A stretch of DNA of 64,000 nt from Sediminispirochaeta bajacaliforniensis DSM 16054. Lineage in GTDB: Bacteria > Spirochaetota > Spirochaetia > DSM-16054 > Sediminispirochaetaceae. The DNA lies in contig NZ_KB899423.1 of assembly GCF_000378205.1 (NCBI RefSeq), forward strand, positions 1 to 64,000, given 5' to 3'. The notes below the pieces were generated by a model that saw only the letters and a list, made by a program, of their open reading frames with translations, did no database searches and was not told the DNA's origin. A program made the position numbers and the translations under genes. Within the stretch, counting starts at the first letter, position 1; each line of letters begins with the position of its first letter. This document shows positions 45,618-54,881 of this stretch, one piece after another.

Positions 45618-45634
45618 ATCTATAGGAGGAGAGC

Positions 45635-46396
45635 ATGTTGTTATCTGAAATGACTTGGCCGCAAGCCGAGAAGTATTTCAAGGAATCGGATTTAGTCATT
45701 ATTCCCATCGGAAGTATCGAATGCCATGGAAAACATATGCCTTTGGGGACCGATACTCTTATTCCGGACAAAATCATCGAGCTTTTGCGTAGGCAGGAGG
45801 ACCGATTTCTTATTGCTCCGACGATTCCTTACGGCGCCTGTGAAAGCTTGTACCCCTTCCCTGGGACCGTCAACCTGGGAACGGATCTTCTGTACGAGCT
45901 GGTGAAAAAGATTGTGGAAAATCTGAAACGGCACGGAGCAAAGAAATTCGTTGTGCTGAATGGGCACGGTGGAAATATTAAGGCGCTGGAACGTATCGGC
46001 TACGAGTTGGATGCTGATGGCTGTCTCATGGCGATTCTCAATTGGTGGCTCAATGTTTGGGAGATGAACCCCGAATGGAAGGGCGGGCACGGCGGTGGCG
46101 AAGAAACGGCAGCCGTTATGGCCATTGATCCCGACCTGGTCGACCGCTCTTATATCGATTTACCCCTTGAAATCACCGATCTATCCGATACGATCAAGGG
46201 GGCCGGTTTTAATACGGTGCAGTACGACAATATCACCGTTACGATTCCGAGACTGACCAATCACGTAACCAGCAACGGCTGGATCGGCCCCGATCATCCG
46301 AAATATGCCACCGTCGAGTGGGGGAGCGAGATGCTCCAAACCTTTACAAACTTCATGGTTTCCTTCCTGAAGGAATTCGAGAAGGTAGAACTGTAG
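45635..46396 (+). CDS. Creatininase-family amidohydrolase
   Basis: 253 aa. The metal motif GSIECHGKHMPLGTDTLIPD (E, H and D ligands), VVLNGHGGNIKALERIGYEL and the later GHGGGEETAAVMAID with its Glu are all present, so it is probably active with Zn or Mn. The family hydrolyses cyclic amides (creatinine) and formamide-type bonds. It is the first enzyme gene after the importer, with AGGAGG directly upstream, suggesting that the imported compound holds such a bond. The actual substrate cannot be told. Confidence 0.88.
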   Translation: MLLSEMTWPQAEKYFKESDLVIIPIGSIECHGKHMPLGTDTLIPDKIIELLRRQEDRFLIAPTIPYGACESLYPFPGTVNLGTDLLYELVKKIVENLKRHGAKKFVVLNGHGGNIKALERIGYELDADGCLMAILNWWLNVWEMNPEWKGGHGGGEETAAVMAIDPDLVDRSYIDLPLEITDLSDTIKGAGFNTVQYDNITVTIPRLTNHVTSNGWIGPDHPKYATVEWGSEMLQTFTNFMVSFLKEFEKVEL

Positions 46397-46402
46397 GCAA
46401 AC

Positions 46403-47479
46403 ATGGACAAACAAGCAAGTATACGGAGAATTCAGCGTCTGAGCGACGCAAACGGCATCTCGGGATTCGAGGATGCGGTGGTAGAGCTTATTAGGCAAGA
46501 GGCAGAGGATCTTGGGAACTTCAGTGAAGACAGCCTCCGCAATCTTTATCTGGAACGCAGCGGCAACGGAAAGGACAGACCCGTTCTCCTTCTTGATGCT
46601 CATACCGATGAGGTAGGCTTTATGGTGAAGGCGATCAGGCCTGACGGGATGCTGGAGTTCATTACCATCGGAGGGTGGGTTCCTTTCAATATCCCTGCAC
46701 ATTTGGTCAGGGTACGTAACAGAGACGGTCTCTATATCCCCGGCGTGGTCGCAAGTAAGCCTCCCCATTTTCTCACCGAAGCGGAGCGCAAGGCTCCTCT
46801 GGAGGTTAAGGATCTGGTTATTGACGTTGGTGCAAGTTCGGCGGAAGAGATTGAGCATGAATATCTGATAGAGATAGCCGCTCCGGTGGTTCCTGATGCC
46901 CACTGCAGCTACGATGAGGTGCATGATATCCTCATGGGCAAGGCCTTCGACAACCGCCTCGGATGTGCGGCCGTTGTTTCCGCCATGGAAGAGCTTCGGG
47001 GGGATGAGCTGCCGCTTAATGTAGTAGGGGCCTTTGCTTCTCAGGAAGAGGTCGGGACCCGAGGGGCCGCCGTTACGGCACAGCGTGTTACTCCCGATCT
47101 TGCGATCGTTTTTGAGGGGTGTCCCGCCGATGATACGGTGGTTCCCGCTTATCAGGCACAGACCGTGCTGAAGCGCGGGCCGATGCTTCGTCACATTGAT
47201 GCCCGTATGATTACGAATCCCCGCTTTCAGCGCTACGCGCTTGATATAGCCAAGAGGGAGGCCATTCCCGTGCAACGCGCCGTTAGGACCGGTGGTGCAA
47301 CCAACGGTGCCCCTATTCATCTTTCCAATCAAGGAGTTCCCGCCATCGTTGTTGGTATTCCCGTTCGCTATGCACATACCCATTACGGGATATCCTCATA
47401 TAGCGACTTCGCCCACGGGGTTGAGCTTGCAGTGAAGATCATACGGAATATCACACACGATATTATTGCCGGTTTTTGA
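46403..47479 (+). CDS. M42-family aminopeptidase
   Basis: 358 aa. Dinuclear metal peptidase motifs are in order: LLDAHTDEVGFMVKAI, GKAFDNRLGCAAVVSAMEEL, FASQEEVGTRGAAVTAQRVT (catalytic Glu pair), VFEGCPADD and YAHTHYGISSYSDFAHGVEL. M42 proteins are tetrahedral dodecamers that trim N-terminal residues from peptides. It follows the creatininase gene at 6 bp and is nearly joined to the next gene, so it is part of the operon. It is consistent with breakdown of an imported peptide. Confidence 0.9.
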   Translation: MDKQASIRRIQRLSDANGISGFEDAVVELIRQEAEDLGNFSEDSLRNLYLERSGNGKDRPVLLLDAHTDEVGFMVKAIRPDGMLEFITIGGWVPFNIPAHLVRVRNRDGLYIPGVVASKPPHFLTEAERKAPLEVKDLVIDVGASSAEEIEHEYLIEIAAPVVPDAHCSYDEVHDILMGKAFDNRLGCAAVVSAMEELRGDELPLNVVGAFASQEEVGTRGAAVTAQRVTPDLAIVFEGCPADDTVVPAYQAQTVLKRGPMLRHIDARMITNPRFQRYALDIAKREAIPVQRAVRTGGATNGAPIHLSNQGVPAIVVGIPVRYAHTHYGISSYSDFAHGVELAVKIIRNITHDIIAGF

Positions 47480-47480
47480 C

Positions 47481-48530
47481 ATGGGTATTGGAAGGATGTT
47501 TCCACTGGAAGCGGTGGGCAACAAACGGCAGGAGTATCCTGCTTCCCTTGGTTCCGATGTGTGTTTTTGCATGTCCGGACGATGCGCAATCTATGCTTGT
47601 TTACTGGATCTTTTGCCTTCAGATAGCCGGCGGGTGGTCTACGCGCCGGCATATACCTGCGAAACGGTCCTTGCTAGCTACCTGAAGGCCGGCTATTCCT
47701 GCAGGTTTTACGATATTGATCCGGAAGGATTGCGACCCCGGTTCCGCGAAGAAGAACTTGATGAAATTTCGCTTCTTTCCCTGTGCGGATATTACGGTGT
47801 TTCCACCTATGATCGGGAATTCGTGAGGAGATGCGCCGAACGCGGCATTGTTATTATACACGACACGACACATACTCCTTTTCAGCCGGACCCTGCGGCG
47901 GATTACATTGCGGGCAGCATGCGAAAGTGGATGGGGATAGCCTGTGGAGGAATTGCCGCGAAACGAAAGGGACATTTTTCGATCTCCCCCCTTCCTGTAG
48001 ATCCAGAACATCTTGCCGGACGCTACGCTTCCCTTGAGTTAGCCGGAAAAGCACAAAAGGGTGATTTACATGCGTCCTCCGAGGCTTCATCCGTTTTCTG
48101 GGAGACGGAAATGGCTCTCAGAAAAAGTTTTGATGCCTATGGCAGCGATGAACAATCTCGACGAATTCTCGAATACTATCCCTATGACGATATGATTGCA
48201 CGAAGACGGGCAAACTACGGCCTTCTGCTGGGACTGCTCGGTCCTCCGACGGGCTGGGCGCCTGTTTTCCCACTCCTGCCTGAGAATGCGACACCAAGCC
48301 ATTTTTCACTTTATGCGGATGACCGGGAGGACCTGCGTTCCTTTCTTGCCCAGCGGGATGTCGCTACTACCGTCTACTGGCCCATTCCCCCGATGATTGG
48401 GGACATTTCTTCCTACCCCGGGGCAGAGTGGATCTACAATCATATCTGCTCGATCCAGATTGACCAGCGCTACGGCGCCGAGGATATACGACTGCTTGCT
48501 TCCTGTCTTAATGCGTACAGCGGGAGCTGA
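47481..48530 (+). CDS. PLP-dependent aminotransferase-fold protein, DegT/DnrJ-like
   Basis: 349 aa. The fold is a PLP enzyme by its pattern: a substrate-side start (FCMSGRCAIYACLLDLLPSD), VVYAPAYTCETVLASYLKAG, an Asp in VIIHDTTHTPFQPDPAADYI and the Schiff-base Lys in IAGSMRKWMGIACGGIAAKR. It is most like DegT/DnrJ/EryC1 aminotransferases, but its motifs depart from the sugar-aminotransferase norm. ATG at 47481 lies one base after the M42 stop. It is the last gene of the operon. Reaction unknown; a transamination or lyase step on a product of the two hydrolases is plausible. Confidence 0.65.
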   Translation: MGIGRMFPLEAVGNKRQEYPASLGSDVCFCMSGRCAIYACLLDLLPSDSRRVVYAPAYTCETVLASYLKAGYSCRFYDIDPEGLRPRFREEELDEISLLSLCGYYGVSTYDREFVRRCAERGIVIIHDTTHTPFQPDPAADYIAGSMRKWMGIACGGIAAKRKGHFSISPLPVDPEHLAGRYASLELAGKAQKGDLHASSEASSVFWETEMALRKSFDAYGSDEQSRRILEYYPYDDMIARRRANYGLLLGLLGPPTGWAPVFPLLPENATPSHFSLYADDREDLRSFLAQRDVATTVYWPIPPMIGDISSYPGAEWIYNHICSIQIDQRYGAEDIRLLASCLNAYSGS

Positions 48531-48533
48531 TCT

Positions 48534-50411
48534 CTATGCTTCGTGTCCCTCTTCCCGCACCTGAAACCGTGCGACCAGTTCTTCCAGTTGCTTGACACTA
48601 CCGGAGTTCTGGTCCCCTGCATTTGATACATTCTGGGCCGCCTGGGCAATTTCGAGAATCCCAAGGGCCATCTCTTCCATGCCTGCCGTCGACTCTGCAG
48701 AGATATTCTGGAGGGTTTCCAGACTGGATGCAATCGCGGCAACCTTCTGGTCCATTTCACCCGACGAATTTTGCACATCCTGGGTTATTTGGACCAGAGA
48801 ACCCAATGCCTCAACAATCTGTCCGCTACCGATGGAAAGCTCCTGGGTGGCATTTTGCATTTCGTTCATACTTCGGGAGACTTCCTTGATCATCTGGAGC
48901 ATCCTGTCGAACATTTCTCCGGTTCGCTCGGTCGATTTGTCCGTGACGGAGATGTTTTCGATAACCTCTTTCAAGCTTTTAGAGATCTCTTTGGCGGAAT
49001 TTGAGCTCGATTCGGCAAGGTTTCTGATTTCGTCGGCAACAACCCCAAAGCCCTTACCGGCCTCTCCAGCATGAGCCGCTTCAATTGCAGCGTTCATTGC
49101 AAGGAGATTGGTTTGGCTGGCAATAGAGTCGATCACCTCGATCATCTCCATCATGACATCAGCAGATTCGGCCACCTTTTTCATGACTTCCCGGGTGATT
49201 CCCATTTCGCTGCTGCCCTGTTCGGAGGTATGCTCAAGCTCTTCGGCAATTTTCAGTTTTTCGGCACTGGAATGGGCGATGGAGTTGATACTTGCGGACA
49301 TCTCTTCGATTGAAGCCGAAGATTCGGTAATTGCCGAGGCTTGACTCTGAATCTGTTCATTGACCCGCTGTATAAAGTCTCTTACCTCGTCGGCCGAGCT
49401 TTTTGAGGAATGGACCTCCTCATCCAGATGATGCATCTGGTTTTTCATCTGGTCGCTGTTTGCTCTGATTTCCTCCACGGCCGCCGCTGTTTCGGTGGAG
49501 CTGGATGCAAGGTCTTCACTGATACTTCGGGTATTCCTGGTTACCTTTCCGATATCGAGAATCATCCCGTGGAGTGAAGAGACAAATTTATTGAAGTAAT
49601 CCGAAAGTTGCCCGATTTCATCCCTTGAATCGACACTGCTGCTTACGGTGAGGTTCCCGGCACTGACCGCTTCGAAGTTCTGAATATACTCTTTCAACGG
49701 TCTGGTAATCATTTTGATGCTGAACCAGAGAAAGAGGCCCAGAAGGAACATAATCGAGACCGAGAGAAGCGTGATTTGTATCGCCGCCCTGGCCGTCGTG
49801 GCCTTTGCAGCTTCCAGACTGCTTATGATCTCAAAAGCCCCGTGGATTTCACCCACCTGCCATCCCTCTTTTATCCCACCGATGGGATCGGGGGTTCCGG
49901 CCGGTGAGCCGTGGCAGAGAAGGCACTCCTGGGTCAGCTTAATGGGACGAAAATAACGGATCTGGTTTTCCTCGTAGATCACTTTCTCTTCGAGGCCTTT
50001 TGCTTTCAGCTCTTCAAGAACCTTTGCCTCAAGTTCCGTCGGCTCGTTCTCCGGGTTACGGGGTGAAACCTTCGGGACACGAAACTGATAGTTGGCCTTT
50101 TCAGCATTTTCTTTTGCAATACTGATGGCGGTGATGATGGGAACGGCTTCGAGGAGTTTATCCCTGTCGCCCTCGGCGGCAAGATCATCAAAATTTCGAA
50201 TGACCCCCATATTGATCTTATGGGCCATATTTTCTCGTGCCGCTTCCGCAGTGTAAACTACCGCATGGCTTTTTTCCAGGATTGCCTTTTCCGCCTGGCT
50301 CCCGATTGCGTTGGTAAAAACCACAGAGAAAATAACAGAAAGAGTGACAATACCCAGCAGTGCAATGGTCAAAATCTTAGCCGCAATGGGAATGTCTTTA
50401 AACCGGGTCAT
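48534..50411 (-). CDS. Methyl-accepting chemotaxis protein with a c-type heme motif in its sensor domain
   Basis: 625 aa. TM1 (about residues 10-33), a periplasmic domain to about residue 225, TM2 ([20 protein letters not shown]), HAMP, and the cytoplasmic signalling domain with its conserved hairpin ([20 protein letters not shown]). The sensor is of the DUF3365/Tll0287-like type and contains CLLCH at residues 163-167, a c-type heme attachment motif (codons at 49911-49925). Such receptors sense redox or gases. ATG at 50411 has GGAGGAG six bases upstream. It is convergent with the PLP gene. No cytochrome c maturation gene is in the window. Confidence 0.88.
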   Translation of the reverse strand: MTRFKDIPIAAKILTIALLGIVTLSVIFSVVFTNAIGSQAEKAILEKSHAVVYTAEAARENMAHKINMGVIRNFDDLAAEGDRDKLLEAVPIITAISIAKENAEKANYQFRVPKVSPRNPENEPTELEAKVLEELKAKGLEEKVIYEENQIRYFRPIKLTQECLLCHGSPAGTPDPIGGIKEGWQVGEIHGAFEIISSLEAAKATTARAAIQITLLSVSIMFLLGLFLWFSIKMITRPLKEYIQNFEAVSAGNLTVSSSVDSRDEIGQLSDYFNKFVSSLHGMILDIGKVTRNTRSISEDLASSSTETAAAVEEIRANSDQMKNQMHHLDEEVHSSKSSADEVRDFIQRVNEQIQSQASAITESSASIEEMSASINSIAHSSAEKLKIAEELEHTSEQGSSEMGITREVMKKVAESADVMMEMIEVIDSIASQTNLLAMNAAIEAAHAGEAGKGFGVVADEIRNLAESSSNSAKEISKSLKEVIENISVTDKSTERTGEMFDRMLQMIKEVSRSMNEMQNATQELSIGSGQIVEALGSLVQITQDVQNSSGEMDQKVAAIASSLETLQNISAESTAGMEEMALGILEIAQAAQNVSNAGDQNSGSVKQLEELVARFQVREEGHEA

Positions 50412-50446
50412 GGAACTCCTCCGAACAGGGCTCATTTTTTCTTATT

Positions 50447-51913
50447 TTATATGTTTTCCAGCAATTTGATAAGAAAGCCCCAAAGCTTTTCCACCGAGGG
50501 AATATTGAGCCGTTCTTCCGGAGTATGAACCCCCGGCATTTCCGGCCCAAAGGATATCATTTCCATACCCTTCAGTTTATCGCCGATGACACCACATTCC
50601 AAGCCCGCATGGATGGCAGCATGGGAGGCTTCCTCACCGGTAAAATCACGATAGATTCGTTTGCATTCGGCAAGGAGTTTACTGTTCGGATTGGGCGTCC
50701 AGGCAGGATAGCGTGAATAGTGGCGCACCTGACCGCCTGCGACACATATTGCGGCATTCACTTTTGCCGCTATGTCGTCAAGGGCACTCATGATCGAGGA
50801 TCGCTGACTTGTCAGGACCTTCACCGTCGCGCTACAGCAGCCCTTTTGGGTTTCGATTGCTGCAAAGTTGGTACTCGTTTCAACCAGCCCCTCAATGCTC
50901 CGACTCATTGCCGCCACTCCGTGGGGCATGATACGCAGCATATAGCATATTCGGTCTGTAGACGAACGGTCGAACTGTTCGTCGGCTTCGGTATCCTGTT
51001 CAAAGATGAGGTTGAAGCCCGGTGCATTATCGCCCAATTCCGCTTTGATCTCCTTTCCGATTGTTTTCGCCAGCTCCTCTGCTTCGGCGACTTTCTCCTT
51101 TGAAAGGGTGAAACGGGCATGACATTCTCTGGGGATGGCGTTATGTTTTCCTCCTCCGTCGACGGAAACGAGGTTGAAATCTCCCAACTTCCGCAGTTCC
51201 CAGAGCAGTCTGCCGACAAGGCCGATGGCATTACCACGACCGAGATGGATTTCGCCTCCCGAATGTCCACCCTGGAGCCCTTCAATCGTCAACGTATAGC
51301 AGACCCGCCCCTGCGGTACAGCCTCGCTTGTAATCGGTAACATACCTTCGGTGTTGACACCTCCCGCACAGCCGATATAAAAAACCCCCGGTTCCTCCGA
51401 GTCGAGGTTGAGAAGGATTTTTCCGTCGATTATGGAGGGATCAAGACCCATTGCCCCAGTTAAGCCCGTTTCCTCGTCAACGGTAAAGAGTGCTTCAATA
51501 GGGCCGTGGCTGATTTCATCAGATGCAAGGACCGCCAGGGCCATGGCAACCGCAATGCCGTTGTCGGCTCCCAGGGTCGTTCCGTCGGCTTTGAGCCAGT
51601 CGCCGTCGACTACAAGTTTGATAGGATCAACGGTAAAATCATGCTTTGTCGTACGGTTTTTTTCGCATACCATATCGAGATGGCCCTGGAGGACGACTCC
51701 CGGATGGGCCTCCTTACCGGCAGAAGCACCCTTCTTTACCGCAATATTGCCCGCCGCATCGACTTTCCAGGCCATATGATGCTCTTCTGCGAATTGCCGG
51801 ACATAATCACGAACCGCTGCCTCGTTGCACGAACAGCGGGGAATCTTGCTGATGGCCTGAAAATAGTGCCAGACCGAAACGGGTTTTCTTCCTTCCAAAG
51901 GGTTATTATTCAT
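50447..51913 (-). CDS. pepD: Aminoacyl-histidine dipeptidase (PepD)
   Basis: 488 aa, the usual length of PepD. M20 metal motifs: VLQGHLDMVCEKNRTTKHDF, GTTLGADNGIAVAMALAVLA, LFTVDEETGLTGAMGLDPSI, and LQGGHSGGEIHLGRGNAIGL. It splits dipeptides such as beta-Ala-His and Xaa-His in the cytoplasm. AAGGAGCC precedes the ATG. It is followed on the same strand by the MCP gene at 35 bp, so they could share a transcript, though functions are unrelated. It is divergent from tetR across 228 bp. Confidence 0.93.
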   Translation of the reverse strand: MNNNPLEGRKPVSVWHYFQAISKIPRCSCNEAAVRDYVRQFAEEHHMAWKVDAAGNIAVKKGASAGKEAHPGVVLQGHLDMVCEKNRTTKHDFTVDPIKLVVDGDWLKADGTTLGADNGIAVAMALAVLASDEISHGPIEALFTVDEETGLTGAMGLDPSIIDGKILLNLDSEEPGVFYIGCAGGVNTEGMLPITSEAVPQGRVCYTLTIEGLQGGHSGGEIHLGRGNAIGLVGRLLWELRKLGDFNLVSVDGGGKHNAIPRECHARFTLSKEKVAEAEELAKTIGKEIKAELGDNAPGFNLIFEQDTEADEQFDRSSTDRICYMLRIMPHGVAAMSRSIEGLVETSTNFAAIETQKGCCSATVKVLTSQRSSIMSALDDIAAKVNAAICVAGGQVRHYSRYPAWTPNPNSKLLAECKRIYRDFTGEEASHAAIHAGLECGVIGDKLKGMEMISFGPEMPGVHTPEERLNIPSVEKLWGFLIKLLENI

Positions 51914-52085
51914 AGATGGCTCCTTAGTTTGTACATTTACGCCACTATAGTACCATATACCGATGTGAGCTCATATCTTTTTGACGGAAAATTAAAAAAA
52001 GGGGGCCGATTTTTGTTGCGGGTGGCACTATCTTATTACTATCTTTGGTGTCTGATAAAAAATGATGAAAAAATGGGACAACCTA

Positions 52086-52114
52086 TTGACGGTTTAAAAT
52101 GAGATGGGTATTTT
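52086..52114 (+). promoter_or_regulatory. Promoter of the tetR-RND efflux operon
   Basis: TTGACG (52086-52091), 17-bp spacer, TATTTT (52109-52114). The operator palindrome begins two bases later. Confidence 0.65.
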
Positions 52115-52116
52115 TT

Positions 52117-52136
52117 GTTACCGAACAGTCGGTAAC
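52117..52136. promoter_or_regulatory. TetR-type operator
   Basis: GTTACCGAACAGTCGGTAAC: two perfect 8-bp arms around a 4-bp centre, placed over the predicted start site and 5 bp before the tetR ATG. This is the expected site for autorepression by the regulator encoded next. Confidence 0.8.
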
Positions 52137-52141
52137 TTTAT

Positions 52142-52669
52142 ATGACGGATAAGCAGAAACGAAGAAAAGAAGAGATCATCGAAACCGCATTTCGAGTGTG
52201 GTCGGAGAGCTTGTTTAAAAAGACCAGCCTCTCAGCCGTTGCGGCGCGTATGGGAATAAGTAAAACAGCATTGTACCGCTACTTTTCGGGAAAAGAGGCA
52301 TTACTTCTGGCTATGGAAGAATTTTTTCTTCGTTTGTACAACCGCTTATGCGATGAGGTGGTCAGGCATCGAGGCGAAAGGAGTGTTGCTGAGGCGCTGG
52401 AGGCGTATAACCGTATTTTTGTAGGCTTTTTTGCAAGGAACCCTCACTACCTCCGGTTTGCTCAGATTCGATTTATCCGAAAGCCTGAAGTCGGCGATTC
52501 CTTTCTTGCCATGACCTTTCGGAGAAATATGGATCTTTTTCCTGCTGAGCCTCTTGCAAGGGAGTTCGGCTGGAGGATGGCGCAGATACCGGTGATTGTT
52601 CGCTATATGCTGTCGGTTTCGAATTTTCTTCTTACCGCCGAATATTTCGGAAACGGAGAAGATGGTTGA
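52142..52669 (+). CDS. TetR-family regulator (first of two adjoining TetR modules)
   Basis: 175 aa, a little short for TetR (usually 190-210). The N-terminal HTH (IIETAFRVWSESLFKKTSLS, VAARMGISKTALYRYFSGKE) and a helical ligand domain are present. The protein stops at GNGEDG. Deleting one G of the GG at 52664-52665 would extend it as GNGEDVERLLEVNRRLIISG into the second TetR frame, giving one 402-aa protein. As written the second module starts at an ATG 8 nt inside this gene. The operator palindrome is right upstream, so it probably represses the efflux operon. No Shine-Dalgarno is seen. Confidence 0.85.
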   Translation: MTDKQKRRKEEIIETAFRVWSESLFKKTSLSAVAARMGISKTALYRYFSGKEALLLAMEEFFLRLYNRLCDEVVRHRGERSVAEALEAYNRIFVGFFARNPHYLRFAQIRFIRKPEVGDSFLAMTFRRNMDLFPAEPLAREFGWRMAQIPVIVRYMLSVSNFLLTAEYFGNGEDG

Positions 52670-53351
52670 GAGACTTCTGGAGGTAAACCGTCGCTTGATT
52701 ATCTCGGGAATCGGCTTGAACGATGAACGGCGAGTACCCGATTTTAAGGTAATCGAGGAGCAATGTACCCTTTCCGAAAGGGATTTTCCCGAAACCGACC
52801 GAGTGATTTGTGCCGTAAGCGAGGTGGTCGCCGAGAATGGCCTTTGGAATACCACGGTGGAAAAGATCGCACATCGGCTGGGGATGAGTAAAAGTAGTCT
52901 CTACTTCTACTTCGAGAACCGTGACGAAATGCTGTGGAGGTTGATTGATCGGGAACGGCAGGCTTTTGGTGCATTGGTCATTAGGGAGATTGAACCAATA
53001 GGGCCCTTTGCCGATCAGCTTTACGCCTATTTTGTATTGTATGCACGCTATTTGTGGGGACGACCGGAGTTCTTGGCAACGATGAACTGGTATCGCTTCC
53101 AGGATATCTCTTTCCATCCACCCGAGGATCCGCTCTCTGGCGTGCTCAGATATTATCGATTTATCGAAGAGGCAGTTGAAGCGGGCGTTGTGTCGGAGAA
53201 GGTCCCTCTGGTTAGTTTCTTTCGGCTTTTGAATTTTTTGCTGATGCAGGAACTTTCCGACCATTTTCGAAGTGGTGATGACATAAAGCAGCTTTTTCCG
53301 GTCCTGCGGACGCTGCACCAACTTTTGTTGTATGGAGTACAAGGAGCGTAA
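52662..53351 (+). CDS. Second TetR-family module, overlapping the first in another frame
   Basis: 229 aa. The first 40 residues (VERLLEVNRRLIISGIGLND) look like the tail of a TetR ligand domain rather than a normal N-terminus. A second complete HTH follows (VICAVSEVVAENGLWNTTVE, KIAHRLGMSKSSLYFYFENR), then another helical domain. The ATG overlaps the first stop (ATGGTTGA) and has no well-spaced Shine-Dalgarno. Either two coupled proteins or a frameshifted two-module regulator. It ends three bases before the tolC-like gene. Confidence 0.75.
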   Translation: MVERLLEVNRRLIISGIGLNDERRVPDFKVIEEQCTLSERDFPETDRVICAVSEVVAENGLWNTTVEKIAHRLGMSKSSLYFYFENRDEMLWRLIDRERQAFGALVIREIEPIGPFADQLYAYFVLYARYLWGRPEFLATMNWYRFQDISFHPPEDPLSGVLRYYRFIEEAVEAGVVSEKVPLVSFFRLLNFLLMQELSDHFRSGDDIKQLFPVLRTLHQLLLYGVQGA

Positions 53352-53354
53352 ATA

Positions 53355-54881
53355 ATGAAACATGCTTGGTTCTTGCTATGCGCGGCGATGTTGTTTCCCG
53401 CCGCTCTGTTTGCCGGCGGAAGCCGGGAAAGCGGGACTGATACGGATTTTTCTTCTCTTGACGAATTGAAAGAATTTGCAACCCCCTCTTTGGATGAGAA
53501 CGCGATAGCGAGGGCGGTGGATTCGGAAGCTCCTGCGGATATCACAGACGGAGCAGGTGAGGCTGCATTGCTTTCCAGAGAACGCATGCGGCAGAAAGAG
53601 GAGTTGACCGTTGATGTGGAGAAGGCGGTACGCCTGGCACGGGAATACAATCTGAGTCTGAAGGCCAGCCAGCTTGGTCTTGTTAAGAAGCGCCGGGCCC
53701 TGAGCACGGTCTGGAACAGTTTTCTTCCGACGTTACAGGTTTCCACTACGCTGAACAGGATGAATGAGGCACCAACCAGTTTTGATTTTAGTACCTTTTC
53801 GGCCTATGAGCTTTCTCCTTGGAATCAGAGCTTCGGAGTCGATGCAAGTCTCTATTTGAACCTGGCGCTTTTCGACGGGATTACCGCGACGAGGTTGAAC
53901 TATGAGTCGGGACTTGTCGATTATGAGCAGGCGCGGAAACAGCTTGAGCGGGATGTCCGCAAGAGCTTCTACAACCTTTTGCTGATGCAGCAGAACCGGG
54001 CCCTTTTCGTGCAGCAGATCGCCGCTGCCAAGGACCGCTACGATCAGGCGAGGGTCAACTATCAGAACGGTTTGGTTCCTGAGTTGACGATGCTCTCGGC
54101 CAGGGTCGCCTGGGAGAATCTGAAGCCGAATCTGGAGTCGATGGATCTTGGCTACGATCAGACCCTTTCCGGTTTTAAGATGACCTTGGGGCTTTCCCAG
54201 GATACGGAGCTGCATCTCGATGGTGAAATTTCGGCAGATCCCATCGATCTTGAAGCCGATTCTCTGATCGATCAGTACCTTACCGGGAGACTCGATATCA
54301 AGTCGCTTCTGTACAGTCTCAAGAACTTGGATGTACAGCGTCGTGCGACCATCTCCCAGGCCCTTACCCCCGGTCTTTCCATAGGCTGGAGCTATGATCC
54401 GACCATGAACGACCCCTTTGGCGGGGGGTATTTCAATTCGGACAACTGGGAGCAGCCGAGCGGTATGTTCCGAATCACGGTTTCGATGAATCTGGAAGGC
54501 TTTCTGCCCGGCAGCAAAACAAAGGTTGAGCTGGCCGACCTGGAAGACGACAAGAGGAGCCTTCGGCTCAGCCTGATGCAGGCGATTGAGGGCGCCGAAA
54601 TGGAGATTGATTCGCTTATAAAACAGTTGAACCATTCGAAAAACAGTATGACCAGCCTCAATCTTAATATTGAACTGGCCGATCAGGCCTATCGGATGGC
54701 TGAGGAGGCCTATCGTGCCGGAAGCAAGGAGCTTTTGGAGGTACAGAATGCGGAGATCGAGCTCAATAATGCGAAATATGAGCTTTTGAAAGAGAAATAT
54801 AACTACGTGACGGGCTTGTTGGACCTTGAATATGCGTTGAATACAACGCTGGATAAGATAAAGGAAGGAAACGATGAATAG
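53355..54881 (+). CDS. TolC-family outer-membrane efflux protein
   Basis: 508 aa with a signal peptide (MKHAWFLLCAAMLFPAALFA, then GGSRESG). The mature protein has two OEP repeats with long helical coils (VDVEKAVRLAREYNLSLKAS, QLERDVRKSFYNLLLMQQNR, AYRAGSKELLEVQNAEIELN) and ends with NYVTGLLDLEYALNTTLD, standard for TolC proteins. It forms the outer-membrane exit duct of the efflux complex. The gene overlaps the membrane-fusion gene by 8 bp. Confidence 0.9.
   Translation: MKHAWFLLCAAMLFPAALFAGGSRESGTDTDFSSLDELKEFATPSLDENAIARAVDSEAPADITDGAGEAALLSRERMRQKEELTVDVEKAVRLAREYNLSLKASQLGLVKKRRALSTVWNSFLPTLQVSTTLNRMNEAPTSFDFSTFSAYELSPWNQSFGVDASLYLNLALFDGITATRLNYESGLVDYEQARKQLERDVRKSFYNLLLMQQNRALFVQQIAAAKDRYDQARVNYQNGLVPELTMLSARVAWENLKPNLESMDLGYDQTLSGFKMTLGLSQDTELHLDGEISADPIDLEADSLIDQYLTGRLDIKSLLYSLKNLDVQRRATISQALTPGLSIGWSYDPTMNDPFGGGYFNSDNWEQPSGMFRITVSMNLEGFLPGSKTKVELADLEDDKRSLRLSLMQAIEGAEMEIDSLIKQLNHSKNSMTSLNLNIELADQAYRMAEEAYRAGSKELLEVQNAEIELNNAKYELLKEKYNYVTGLLDLEYALNTTLDKIKEGNDE

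Noticed and set aside
46181-47383. 400-codon open frame on the minus strand
   Set aside because: It lies opposite the M42 aminopeptidase and creatininase genes, which have clear catalytic motifs. It has no Shine-Dalgarno, no known family and a composition typical of a shadow frame.
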